DNA of 64,000 nucleotides from ZC4RG30 sp963726085. GTDB lineage: Bacteria > Pseudomonadota > Gammaproteobacteria > Steroidobacterales > Steroidobacteraceae. The stretch lies in the NCBI GenBank assembly GCA_963726085.1, contig CAVSAR010000005.1:119219-183218 (forward strand). Direction: 5' to 3'. The notes beneath the pieces were generated by a model. The model was given only the letters and a program-made list of their open reading frames with translations, did not search any database and was not told the DNA's origin. How positions within the stretch are numbered: the first letter of the stretch is position 1; each line of letters starts with the position of its first letter. This document shows, piece by piece, positions 8,424 through 17,160 of the stretch. Position numbers and translations under genes: made by a program.

Positions 8424-10427
8424 TCAATGGCACTCGAAATCATCCTTGCCCACCGGCTTGCAGAAATCCCCCCAATTACCACTACTGCGCCAGTAGTCCA
8501 CCAGCTTCAGATCGCGCACGAGATCCTTGAAGCCTCGAAGTTGCCGCACACGGGTCAAGTTCGGTTCCCATATTACGAAGCTCTCCAGGGAGGGGCTGAG
8601 CGCCCTGAGCGCCTGTAGTGCCAGCTGCTCATCGCCGAAGTACGCCGCCCATTGGGAAACCGCACTCATCTGGACGAACCCTTTGCGATTGGCCGGGTCT
8701 TCATAGACCTTCCTCAACGCGGCAATCGCCACGGTGGGGTCGGTGAATCCCTGACGCAGCGCCTCGCCCAGGCCAGAAGCGTCGCTGGCCGTCAATTTGC
8801 GCAAGGCCACTTGATCCCGGATTGCCAGCGCGCGCACTGTTTCGATGGAAACCGTTAACGCCGGGTCATTGAAGCGATTGAGATTGCTGATTTCCGCGTC
8901 GGCCTTTTCGGCTTCAGACGCGATCACATAGCTGACCGATAGCATGTACGAGGGCTGGGCCGACAACGGTTCCGCGCGCTGGGCGAGCAGGAAGTACGCC
9001 GCGGACTCCTTGGCGCGACCTACCGTAAGAAGAAACCAGCCGTATGCTTGGTTCGTATCGTAGTCCAGGGCCGGCGCCTGCTCCGACGCTTGGCGGAATC
9101 GCCGCTCGGCTTCCCGCCAGTCGCGATCACGCATAGAAACGACCGCCGCAGTCCCCAGCGCACGTGGTGAATTGGGGGTCAGCTCCAGCGCACGAACCAA
9201 CGCAGCGGACGCCCGCCGGCGCAGCTCGACCTGGTCGTAGGGCGCGGGGGAACCGTCGTCCCCGGCAAACGTATAAGCCGAGGCCAGCGTGGCCCAGGCA
9301 TTGGAAAACAGGGGATCAAGCGTTACCGCTTTTTCGAGTCCGGCGATGATCTGATCGGAGCTATTCGGCTTGGCGCTTCTCACAATCGCCTTGGCCACCA
9401 AATACGCATCGTAGGCCTGCAGGTTGGTAGTACCCCCGATTGCCTGGCTGCTCTGCCCCGGAGCCAGCGCGACTCGGAGAGCGCCGGCGACGGCTTTCGC
9501 GATTTTCTCTTGTACGTCGAAGATGTTTACGAGCTTTTCCTTGTAAGTCTCCGACCACAAGTGCGTGCCATCGCTACTGCTGATCAGCTGGGCTGTAATG
9601 CGCAGGTCGTCGCCGGACTTACGCACGCTGCCTTCGAGCACATTGGCTGCGCCGAGCTTCTTGCCCACAACCCTAAGGTCCTCGTTCTTGCCCTTGAAGG
9701 AGAAGCTCGAAGTACGTCCGATGACGTGCAGATCCTTGAACTGCGCCAGCTGGTTGAGGATCTCCTCGGTAAGGCCGTCAGAGAAATAGTCCTGCTCTGG
9801 ATCGGAGGAAAGATTGACAAAAGGAAGAACAGCCAGCGTTACTTCCTTCGCTGCGGACGAAGAGGTCGCAGCGGCTGTGCCGGCCAAGGTGACAGGTTTT
9901 GAAGCGCGATGCGCCAGCCAGAACACACCCGCAACGATCACCAATAAAGCGGCTATCCCCGCCAAGGTACGCACCCCAAATTGGATTGGTGATTTTTTGG
10001 CGATCGTGGCAGCTGCAGGTAAAGTCGGCGGCCCCTCCTTCTTCACGAACAGCCGCACATCTGCCAGGAACGTCCGCCACCCCGGATCACCCGCATCGCC
10101 CTTCCAGTGCGCCAGTTCCGCGGTGTGCTTGAGCTCGAACATGATGGGCCGATTGCACGGCTCGATCATGGCCGGCATCAGCGTGCCATTGCGATCCGCC
10201 TGCGTGGCCTCGGCGCGCACCCAGCGCGAATCCACCGAATGCTTCGACCACAGCACAACCACGGCCTTGGCTTCGCGGAGAGCAGCCTCGGTGACCTGGT
10301 CATAGTTCTCGCCGGAGCGCAGTGTCTGGTCCCACCAGACGGTTACACCCTCGCGCTGAAACGCTTCGGCGAACCGCCGGGCGGTGGCCTGATCCTCGCG
10401 ACTGTAGGAGAGAAAGATGTCGGGCAC
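8424..10427 (-). CDS. TIR - TM - TolB-like - TPR protein, copy C
   Basis: An intact 667-residue copy starting at a GTG (10427). TIR 1-125 nearly identical to copy B (PDIFLSYSRED, RSGENYDQVTEAALREAKA), with Glu73 present. Membrane helix LAGIAALLVIVAGVFWLA at about 155-172. TolB-like domain contains LAVLPFVNLSSDPEQDYFSD. The TPR region differs strongly from B. The tail LVDYWRSSGNWGDFCKPVGK plus DDFECH is conserved. It lies 24 bases after the HTH gene of the toxin-antitoxin pair, so it is now read from a transcript that contains that pair. Confidence 0.9.
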   Translation of the reverse strand: MPDIFLSYSREDQATARRFAEAFQREGVTVWWDQTLRSGENYDQVTEAALREAKAVVVLWSKHSVDSRWVRAEATQADRNGTLMPAMIEPCNRPIMFELKHTAELAHWKGDAGDPGWRTFLADVRLFVKKEGPPTLPAAATIAKKSPIQFGVRTLAGIAALLVIVAGVFWLAHRASKPVTLAGTAAATSSSAAKEVTLAVLPFVNLSSDPEQDYFSDGLTEEILNQLAQFKDLHVIGRTSSFSFKGKNEDLRVVGKKLGAANVLEGSVRKSGDDLRITAQLISSSDGTHLWSETYKEKLVNIFDVQEKIAKAVAGALRVALAPGQSSQAIGGTTNLQAYDAYLVAKAIVRSAKPNSSDQIIAGLEKAVTLDPLFSNAWATLASAYTFAGDDGSPAPYDQVELRRRASAALVRALELTPNSPRALGTAAVVSMRDRDWREAERRFRQASEQAPALDYDTNQAYGWFLLTVGRAKESAAYFLLAQRAEPLSAQPSYMLSVSYVIASEAEKADAEISNLNRFNDPALTVSIETVRALAIRDQVALRKLTASDASGLGEALRQGFTDPTVAIAALRKVYEDPANRKGFVQMSAVSQWAAYFGDEQLALQALRALSPSLESFVIWEPNLTRVRQLRGFKDLVRDLKLVDYWRSSGNWGDFCKPVGKDDFECH

Positions 10428-10451
10428 TTGTCGAATCCCGGCTATTTGATG

Positions 10452-10799
10452 TCAGAGCCGCATTTCAGCGGTGATGGCGTCGTACGGTGCGGACACGCTG
10501 CCGTTCTCACGGATCAGCAACCCTGATGCCGTCAATGTCTCCACATCCTCATGGACTCGCTTGTAGTCACGCCCCAGGCGCTCGGCCAGCGTCTTTACAG
10601 ATGGCGCCGGTCTTTCGTGGACTGCGCGCAGCAACTCCAGCCGCTTGGGCGACAGCGCGCTCAGCATCGCTGCGAGATCCCGAAACGTCAGGTGCCTTTC
10701 ACGCACCTTTTCCCCCTTCTCCAGGCGATGCCACGCGCTCACAAAGCGCTGGCCCATCTCGTCGAGCGTTCCCACGTTCACTTTGACACGCTTACTCAT
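10452..10799 (-). CDS. winged-HTH regulator (HVO_A0114-like), putative antitoxin of the TumE-type pair
   Basis: A 115-residue protein with a winged HTH in its middle and C-terminal part (LSPKRLELLRAVHE, SVKTLAERLGRDYKRVHEDV, ETLTASGLLIRENG). This is the pattern of the HVO_A0114 group of putative DNA-binding proteins often found beside DUF6516/TumE genes. Its ATG overlaps the toxin-gene stop by 4 bases (ATGA), so the two are translationally coupled. It probably represses its own operon through the palindromes at 11083-11130. The antitoxin role is inferred from gene pairing. Confidence 0.8.
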   Translation of the reverse strand: MSKRVKVNVGTLDEMGQRFVSAWHRLEKGEKVRERHLTFRDLAAMLSALSPKRLELLRAVHERPAPSVKTLAERLGRDYKRVHEDVETLTASGLLIRENGSVSAPYDAITAEMRL

Positions 10800-11083
10800 G
10801 GCTCACCTCGAAGGCCGCGCACATCGGCCATAAAATCCGAAATCAATCGTTCCACAGTCGTAAAATCGTAACGCTCCTGACGACCTTGAAAATGCCGGTG
10901 GTCGCCCTTGCCACGTTCATTGTCGTAGCCTGCCAATCTCTTGCCGTCCATTCCGTAAAACAAGCTGTACTTGAGTCTATGGGCACTTCCGGGCACTGCA
11001 GTCTGCAGCTGCCATATCTTCATTTCGACGATGGCTCCGTCAGGCAGTACTTGCTTGTCATGGAACGCGAGCAGAGCCTTCAT
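10796..11083 (-). CDS. TumE-family (DUF6516) putative toxin
   Basis: A 95-residue protein with the family's features: an N-terminal KALLAFHDKQVLPDGAIVEM strand region, KYSLFYGMDGKRLAGYDNER, then GKGDHRHFQGRQERYDF, and a C-terminal helix (LISDFMADVRG). Database members are annotated as toxin-antitoxin TumE-family proteins. It is the first gene of a two-gene unit with the HTH gene. The unit is inserted between a broken TIR copy and copy C of the array, in the same orientation. The molecular target is not known to me. Confidence 0.8.
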   Translation of the reverse strand: MKALLAFHDKQVLPDGAIVEMKIWQLQTAVPGSAHRLKYSLFYGMDGKRLAGYDNERGKGDHRHFQGRQERYDFTTVERLISDFMADVRGLRGEP

Positions 11084-11130
11084 ATGGCGTATGATGCCAT
11101 AGCCACTATTATGGCGTCAAGCGCCATAAT
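11083..11130 (-). promoter_or_regulatory. paired palindromic operators and promoter of the TumE/HTH operon
   Basis: Two inverted repeats with the same half-site lie directly upstream of the toxin start. ATTATGGCG-tcaag-CGCCATAAT at 11108-11130 has perfect 9-bp arms, and TATGGC-n7-GCCATA at 11083-11101 reaches into the start codon. A TTGACG -35 candidate (minus strand, 11115-11120) lies inside the first palindrome. This layout fits autorepression by the HTH protein. Confidence 0.6.
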
Positions 11131-11150
11131 CACCGTCCTTTTATCCGTGC

Positions 11151-13137
11151 CTAACGGCACTCGAAATCGTCCGTGCCCACCGGCTTGCAGAAATCGCCCC
11201 AGTTGCCGCTGGCCCGGAAATAGTCCACCAGCCCCACCTCACGCACGATGTCCTTGAATCGCGGATCCGTGCGCCAGCCACGCGAATAGGAGATCGAGCC
11301 ACAAGGCCGCAGGGCTTCCGTGCAGCTCGACAATACCCTGCCGCAACGCAGTCATCGCCAGGTCCCGATCGCCCAATGCACCGGCCCAGTAGGCAATGAT
11401 CAGCACAGCGCACGGACTCGTGGTTGGCCGGATCGTCCAGGACCTTACGCAGCACGGTGCGCGCATCGTCCAGGGTCTTGATGCTGTCGACCAGTGCGCG
11501 CGTCGAGCGTCATGGGCCGGTTCTTGTCGCGCAGGATGGCCAGCAACTGCGACAGGAGGATCTTCGGATCGGGATTTGGTTTGACGCCATAGCGGACCAT
11601 GGCGACTGGCGTCGGACTCGATGTGGGCACCGACCAGCCTCTTGCTGCGCTGGTACTCGGCCTCGGCGTCAGCGGGCCGACCGACGTCGGCCGCGACATC
11701 CTGTAACCCCGCGGAGCACGCCAGGGAAAGCGGATCCCGGGCACATGCGCGCTGGCTATGGGAAAGAATTCCTGCAACGTCGTCCGGTGGCTACAAAAAG
11801 CCAAACACTGATCGCTGCACCTCCGCCGCACCTGCAGCGGTTTTTACCAAGGCAGCCGCGTCTAACCATTTGCGCTGCGCAGCAGATGATCCAGTCGAAT
11901 GCGCATTGCCTGCCCGCTGGCCGGCGCTATGGACACGATGCGAGCGTCGGCCTGCGCTGCCTCTGTCGCGCAGCGCCGTGGCACTCTCGGGCGACCACAC
12001 CTGCATGAAGTACAACGCGTATGCCAGCTGCTCCCAGCCCCGCACAGAAGGCCGGATCCAGTGCGACCACCTCACGGCCCAGGTCGACGGCCTGGGCAGC
12101 GGAGTCCTTGTCGTAGCCCTTGCCCAACAACGCGTTAGCCTGCAGGTACTTGTCATAGGCCTCGAGGTTCGTGGTGCCGCCCTTCGCCCGGCGGTGTCGC
12201 CGACGTCCAGCTTGACGCTCAGGGCCTGCGCTACGTCCTTGGCGATCTGCTCCTGCAACTGGAACACGCCGCTCAGCTCCCGATCGTAGGTCCTGCGACC
12301 ATGGTGAGCCCCATCCGCGCTGCTGACCAGCTGCGCAGTGATGCGCAGCTGGTTGCCTTCCTTGCGAATGCTGCCTTCCAGCAGGTGAGCTACGCCCAGC
12401 TTCGCTCCAATGGAACTGCGGACATCCTGGTTCTTGCCCTTGAAGAAGAAACTCGAGGTGCGGGCCGTCACAGCCAGTCCATCGATCTGCGCCAGTTGGT
12501 TGAGGATCTCTTCGGTAAGCCCGTCGGAGAAATACTCCTGCTCCGGATCCGACGACAGGTTTGCGAAGGGCAGTACCGCCAATGTCACTTCCTTGGCATA
12601 GTCGCCAGGCTTGTGGCTGAGGCCCCACAGTCCCAGGCCGAGCGCCCCCAATACCGCAACAAGAATACCGACCATCGCACCGGCACTAAACCTTCCTGGG
12701 CGACGTACCACTGGGTTGACGTCAGGTGCTGCAGCTTGCCTCCCCTCGTTCTTTGCCAACTGCCTGACATTACCCACGAACGTGCGCCACGCCGGGTCGG
12801 ACATGTCCCCTTTCCAGTTCGACAAATCTGCGGTGTGCGTCAGCTCGAACATGATCGGCCGCTTGCAGGCCTCGATCATCACCGGCACCAGGGTCTTGTT
12901 GTCGTGCGCTTGCGTCGCCTCTGCCCGAACCCAGCGCGAGCCAACGGAAGTCTTGGACCACAACACGACCACGGCCTTGGCCTCGTTAAGGGCCTTCTCG
13001 GTCACCTCGTCGAAGGCCTCGCCGGGTATGAGTGTCTGGTCCCACCAGACGGTCAGCCCCTCGCGCTCGAACCCTTCGGCAAACCGGCGCGCGACCGTCA
13101 AGTCATCGCGGCTGTACGACAGGAAGACGTCTGTCAT
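11151..13137 (-). pseudogene. TIR - TM - TolB-like - TPR protein, copy D (multiply frameshifted)
   Basis: It starts with an intact TIR domain (MTDVFLSYSRDDLTVARRFA, Glu in SRWVRAE), a membrane segment (AGAMVGILVAVLGALGLGLW) and an intact TolB-like domain. The frame is then lost near 12180: the expected GGTTNLEAYDKYLQANALLG continues in a second frame, and EQLAYALYFMQVWSPESA returns to the first. Only short matches remain until the tail (DPRFKDIVREVGLVDYFRAS, then DFCKPVGTDDFECR), which is readable at 11151-11333. At least four frame changes make decay likely. The toxin-antitoxin pair lies immediately downstream, at the only place where the regular spacer is broken. Confidence 0.85.
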
Positions 13138-13153
13138 GTTGGATGAGCGTGCA

Positions 13154-15106
13154 TCAATGACACTCGAAATCATCCGTACCGACAGGTTCGCAGAAGTCGC
13201 TCCAGTGCCCGCTGCTGCGCCAGTATGCGTCGAGGCCCATCGCACGCACGACATCCTTGAACCGAGGATCGGTGCGCACTCCGGCTCCGTACGGCCCCCA
13301 GATACCGCCGAGGGTAGGCGGATAGGTCTTCAGGTCCACGATCATCCGCTTCAGGGCGGCTGCAGCCAAGGCCTTGTCACCGAAGAGTCCCGCGACTTCC
13401 AGGATCGCCTCCGTGTGCAATGCATCCTGCGTGGCCGGATCATCGAAGGCCTGATGCAGGACAGCGCGAACGGCCACTGGATCCGCGAGTCGGTCAATCA
13501 CGCTTTGCAGCAGCGGCCTGACGGAGCTGTTCTGCTCCATCCGTTTGCCAAGTGCGGCCTTGATGGCCACCGGATTGGGATTCCTGTCAGTCATGGCGTA
13601 GTACAGTTCGGTTTCGCTCCTATAACCCACCAGTGACTTGCTGCGTTCGTGCTCCGCCTGTGCCTCGTCCCGGCGGCCCATGGCCAGCAACTGGGCCTCC
13701 AGTAGCCCCGAGCTGGCGATTGCCAGCGGATCCGCCTTGATCAGGGGCTGCAAGAGGAGGTAAGCCTCTTTGAAACGCCCCACCCCCATCAGAAAAAAGC
13801 CCTTCACCACGCGGTATTCGGTTGGATCCACACCCAACTGCGGTCCCGCAGCCTGCACGGCCTCTATGGAGGCCTCGGCCTCTGAATATTTGCCGGCTGC
13901 ATAAAGGTCTTCCGACCGCGCAAATCGCGCCGGCCAGGACCCTGGGGCCAGCGCCTCCAGACGGCCCGTAATCTTCTCCCTTCCCGGCCCGGTTATCCGA
14001 TGCAGCCAGTACCAGGCATCCAGGAAGTTCGGATCCAGCGCCACGGCTTCGTGGAAATACAGATCGGCCTGGACAATATCGAATCTAGCGAACGCGGCCC
14101 TGGCACGCAGGTACTTTTCGTAGGCCTCAAGGTTGGTGGTGCCGCCGCGGGCGCGACTCATGTCCCCTACATCCAGCTTGATGCTCAGCGCCTGGGCCAC
14201 ATCCTTGGCGATGTCTTCCTGAACGGTGAAAATGTCCTTTGATTCGCGGGCGTAGGTCTTAGACCACATATGCGTGCCGCTCTTGCCATTGATCAGCTGT
14301 GCAGTAATGCGCAGCTGATTCCCGTCCTTGCGGATACTGCCTTCCAGCAGGTTGGCTACCCCCAGCTTCTCGGCTATGGTCCGCAAATCCTCGTTCTTGC
14401 CCTTGAACGAGAAACTCGAAGTGCGACCCGTGACCGCGAGATCCTTGATCTGCGCCAGCTGATTGAGGATCTCTTCAGTGAGGCCATCGGAAAAATATTC
14501 CTGCTCGGGATCGGACGAGAGGTTGGCAAAGGGCAGGACCGCAAGCGTAACTTCCCTGGATGCAGCCGGCGTCACCTCCTTACTGCTGCGGCGGCCCAGC
14601 ATCCAGAAACACGCGACCAGTACCAGCAGCAGCGCAGCTGCAAGTGCTACCGCCTTCCAGCCGAATCCCTTTGAGTGGCCCGCGGGTGCCGCGGCTGCAG
14701 TGACGGCTGACCCGTCCTTCTTTACAAGCCGACGCACGCCGGCCACATAGGACTGCCAGGCCGCATCGTCCGGGTTGCCTTTCCAGTGCGACAGATCCGC
14801 GGTGTGCGTAAGCTCGAACATGATCGGCCGTTTGCACGCCTCGATCATCACGGGGACCAGCGTCCCATTGCTGCTCGCCTGTGTGGCCTCGGCCCGCACC
14901 CAGCGTGAGTCCACCGATTTCTTCGACCACAGCACAACTACGGCTTTGGCCTCTTCGAGCGCGCGCTCCGTAACCTTATCGAATGCCTCACCCGGGTTCA
15001 GGGACTGGTCCCACCAGACGCTAAGACCCTCGCGCCCAAACGCCTCGGCAAAGCGCCGCGCGATCGCCTGATCCTCGCGGCTGTATGAGAGAAAGATGTC
15101 GGTCAT
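13154..15106 (-). CDS. TIR - TM - TolB-like - TPR protein, copy E
   Basis: An intact 650-residue copy. I start it at the ATG at 15106 (MTDIFLSYSREDQAIARRFA), not at an upstream in-frame start that would overlap copy F. TIR 1-125 with Glu73; membrane helix at about 151-170 (KAVALAAALLLVLVACFWML); TolB-like domain (LAVLPFANLSSDPEQEYFSD). The TPR region is distinct (YLRARAAFARFDIVQADLYF). The tail is slightly variant, YWRSSGHWSDFCEPVGTDDF then ECH: Glu replaces the usual Lys after the first Cys, but both Cys remain. It is 16 bases from copy D and 19 from copy F. Confidence 0.9.
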   Translation of the reverse strand: MTDIFLSYSREDQAIARRFAEAFGREGLSVWWDQSLNPGEAFDKVTERALEEAKAVVVLWSKKSVDSRWVRAEATQASSNGTLVPVMIEACKRPIMFELTHTADLSHWKGNPDDAAWQSYVAGVRRLVKKDGSAVTAAAAPAGHSKGFGWKAVALAAALLLVLVACFWMLGRRSSKEVTPAASREVTLAVLPFANLSSDPEQEYFSDGLTEEILNQLAQIKDLAVTGRTSSFSFKGKNEDLRTIAEKLGVANLLEGSIRKDGNQLRITAQLINGKSGTHMWSKTYARESKDIFTVQEDIAKDVAQALSIKLDVGDMSRARGGTTNLEAYEKYLRARAAFARFDIVQADLYFHEAVALDPNFLDAWYWLHRITGPGREKITGRLEALAPGSWPARFARSEDLYAAGKYSEAEASIEAVQAAGPQLGVDPTEYRVVKGFFLMGVGRFKEAYLLLQPLIKADPLAIASSGLLEAQLLAMGRRDEAQAEHERSKSLVGYRSETELYYAMTDRNPNPVAIKAALGKRMEQNSSVRPLLQSVIDRLADPVAVRAVLHQAFDDPATQDALHTEAILEVAGLFGDKALAAAALKRMIVDLKTYPPTLGGIWGPYGAGVRTDPRFKDVVRAMGLDAYWRSSGHWSDFCEPVGTDDFECH

Positions 15107-15125
15107 GATGCGATGGGCTCGATCA

Positions 15126-17141
15126 TCACTGGCACTCGAAATCTTCCTCGCCCTGCGGCTTGCAAAAATCCCCCCAGCCGTAGGCGCGCCAGTACTCGAC
15201 GAATCCATAATCGCGCATCAGCTGCTTGAAGCCGGGCTGCCTGCGCACATCGTGCAGTGCGGGTCCCCAAAGAAAGAGACCGGTCGTCACCGCTCCCCGC
15301 TCGAATGCCCTGCGCAACGTTGCCAGCGCTGTGGCGTTGTCGCCGAAGTAGGCAATCCAGTTACCCATGCCAGGTAGCGTATCGCGTGAATGAGATGGGT
15401 CTCTAGTTTCGGTTTCAATGTACGCAAGGGCCTCCGCTGGCCGGTCCAGTAGGACCTTGAGCTTGGCAAACCCTTGTAATTGGGCGTCCTGACCCGCGAC
15501 GGCGATCGCGGCATCCAACCAACGCAGGATTTGCGCGCGATCCCGGGCCCCCATCGCCACCATCATGGCGATCGTTCGAATGCGAAACTGTTCCGGGCCC
15601 TCAAGCCGATCGCCGCGTTCAAACTCGGCGAAGGAGGCCGGAAACTCGCCCGCGGCGCCGTATACCCATCCCAGTATCCACGCGGTGCCTTGATCCAGAG
15701 GATTGCGCGCTTTTTGCTGTTCCAATTCGGAACGCGCCGCCGCAAGCTTGCCGACTGACACCAGAAGCCATACTTCCGCACCAGCAACCGATTGCGCGGC
15801 AGTCCCAAACATCTTTCTCTCCGCGTGCTTGCCTGTCGCAATATGCTCAGCGGCCTCCTTCCAGCGACCCTGACTGATACTGCCAAAGGCGAGCCGGTAT
15901 TGAAGGGCCGCAGAATCGGGGAGCAGTCGGTCCGATGCCATGAACGCAGCCTCAGCCTTTTGCTGCCAACCCTGCGCGTCCTCCTGCGTGATGCTGGGCA
16001 TCGATATGTAGTTGAACCCCAGGTCTTGCCACGCCAACGCAAAGGAGGGATCCAGGCGGGTAGCCTGCAACAGCAAGTCGATGCGTCGTTGCTGCGATTC
16101 GCGGGTGAATCGCAGGGGTACAGACTGCGCGGCCAGGTAAGCTTCGTACGCCTCGACATTGCGTGTCATGCCGGGAATCGCGGCGACTTCCCCCACATCA
16201 AGCTTGATGCTTAGCGCCTGGGCAACATCCTTGGCGATCTCATCCTGAACCACGAATATGTCCTTACGTTCGCGCGGATAGGTTCTGGACCATAAGTGGG
16301 TGCCGGTCTTGCCGTTGATCAGCTGTGCGGTGATGCGCAGCTGATTGCCCTCCTTCTGGATGCTGCCCTCCAGAAGATTGGCAACGCCCAGTTTCTGTGC
16401 AATGACTCGCATGTCCTCGTTCTTGCCCTTGAAAGAGAAGCTTGAAGTTCGCGCGGTGACCGCGAGGCCCTTGACCTGTGCCAGTTGGTTCAGTATTTCC
16501 TCCGAGAGCCCGTCGCAGAAAGAATCCTGGTCATGCGCCGTCGAGAAATCGGCAAAAGGCAGTACCGCTAACGTGACCTCCTTCGCTGCCTCGGATGAGA
16601 TGGAAGCTACCTTGGATGGTGGGCTTGCGATCCAGAACACCACCGCTGCCACGACCAGCACGCCAACTATCCAAAGCAGGGTGCGCACGCCAAATTGCAT
16701 GGGGCGACTGGGGGCCGATTGGGCAATTGCACGTGGAGTGGCCGACCCCCCTTTCTTTGCGAACAGCCTCACGTCTTCCAGGAACATCCGCCACGCCGGA
16801 TCACCCGCCTCCCCCTTCCAGTGCGCCAGCTCCGCGGTGTGCTTAAGCTCGAACATGATGGGCCGGTTACACGGCTCGATCATCACCGGCATCAGCGTAC
16901 CGTTGCGGTCCGCCTGTGTCGCCTCGGCGCGCACCCAGCGGGAATCCACGGATTGCTTCGACCACAACACGACTACGGCTTTGGCTTCCCGCAGTGCGCT
17001 CTCGGTCACTTGGTCGTAGTTCTCGCCAGATCGCAACGCCTGATCCCACCAGACAGTCAGCCCCTCGCGCTCAAACCCCTCAGCGAATCGCCGTGCGATG
17101 GCCTGGTCTTCCCGACTATAGGAAAGGAATATGTCGGTCAT
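15126..17141 (-). CDS. TIR - TM - TolB-like - TPR protein, copy F
   Basis: An intact 671-residue copy starting at ATG 17141. TIR 1-125 (RSGENYDQVTESALREAKA, Glu73 present), membrane helix TLLWIVGVLVVAAVVFWIA, and a TolB-like domain with the ADFSTAHDQDSFCDGLSEEI signature shared with copy A. The TPR region begins RNVEAYEAYLAAQSVPLRFT. The tail is the YGWGDF variant: FVEYWRAYGWGDFCKPQGEE then DFECQ, ending in Gln rather than His. The shared middle domain with copy A, although four array positions lie between them, suggests recombination or block duplication inside the array. Confidence 0.9.
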   Translation of the reverse strand: MTDIFLSYSREDQAIARRFAEGFEREGLTVWWDQALRSGENYDQVTESALREAKAVVVLWSKQSVDSRWVRAEATQADRNGTLMPVMIEPCNRPIMFELKHTAELAHWKGEAGDPAWRMFLEDVRLFAKKGGSATPRAIAQSAPSRPMQFGVRTLLWIVGVLVVAAVVFWIASPPSKVASISSEAAKEVTLAVLPFADFSTAHDQDSFCDGLSEEILNQLAQVKGLAVTARTSSFSFKGKNEDMRVIAQKLGVANLLEGSIQKEGNQLRITAQLINGKTGTHLWSRTYPRERKDIFVVQDEIAKDVAQALSIKLDVGEVAAIPGMTRNVEAYEAYLAAQSVPLRFTRESQQRRIDLLLQATRLDPSFALAWQDLGFNYISMPSITQEDAQGWQQKAEAAFMASDRLLPDSAALQYRLAFGSISQGRWKEAAEHIATGKHAERKMFGTAAQSVAGAEVWLLVSVGKLAAARSELEQQKARNPLDQGTAWILGWVYGAAGEFPASFAEFERGDRLEGPEQFRIRTIAMMVAMGARDRAQILRWLDAAIAVAGQDAQLQGFAKLKVLLDRPAEALAYIETETRDPSHSRDTLPGMGNWIAYFGDNATALATLRRAFERGAVTTGLFLWGPALHDVRRQPGFKQLMRDYGFVEYWRAYGWGDFCKPQGEEDFECQ

Positions 17142-17160
17142 GGGGCAGCTGTACCTGGCG

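Noticed and set aside
12301..13636. Long plus-strand frames opposite TIR copies D and E
   Set aside because: They mirror the conserved TIR and TolB-like codons on the other strand and recur opposite every copy, as expected of shadows.
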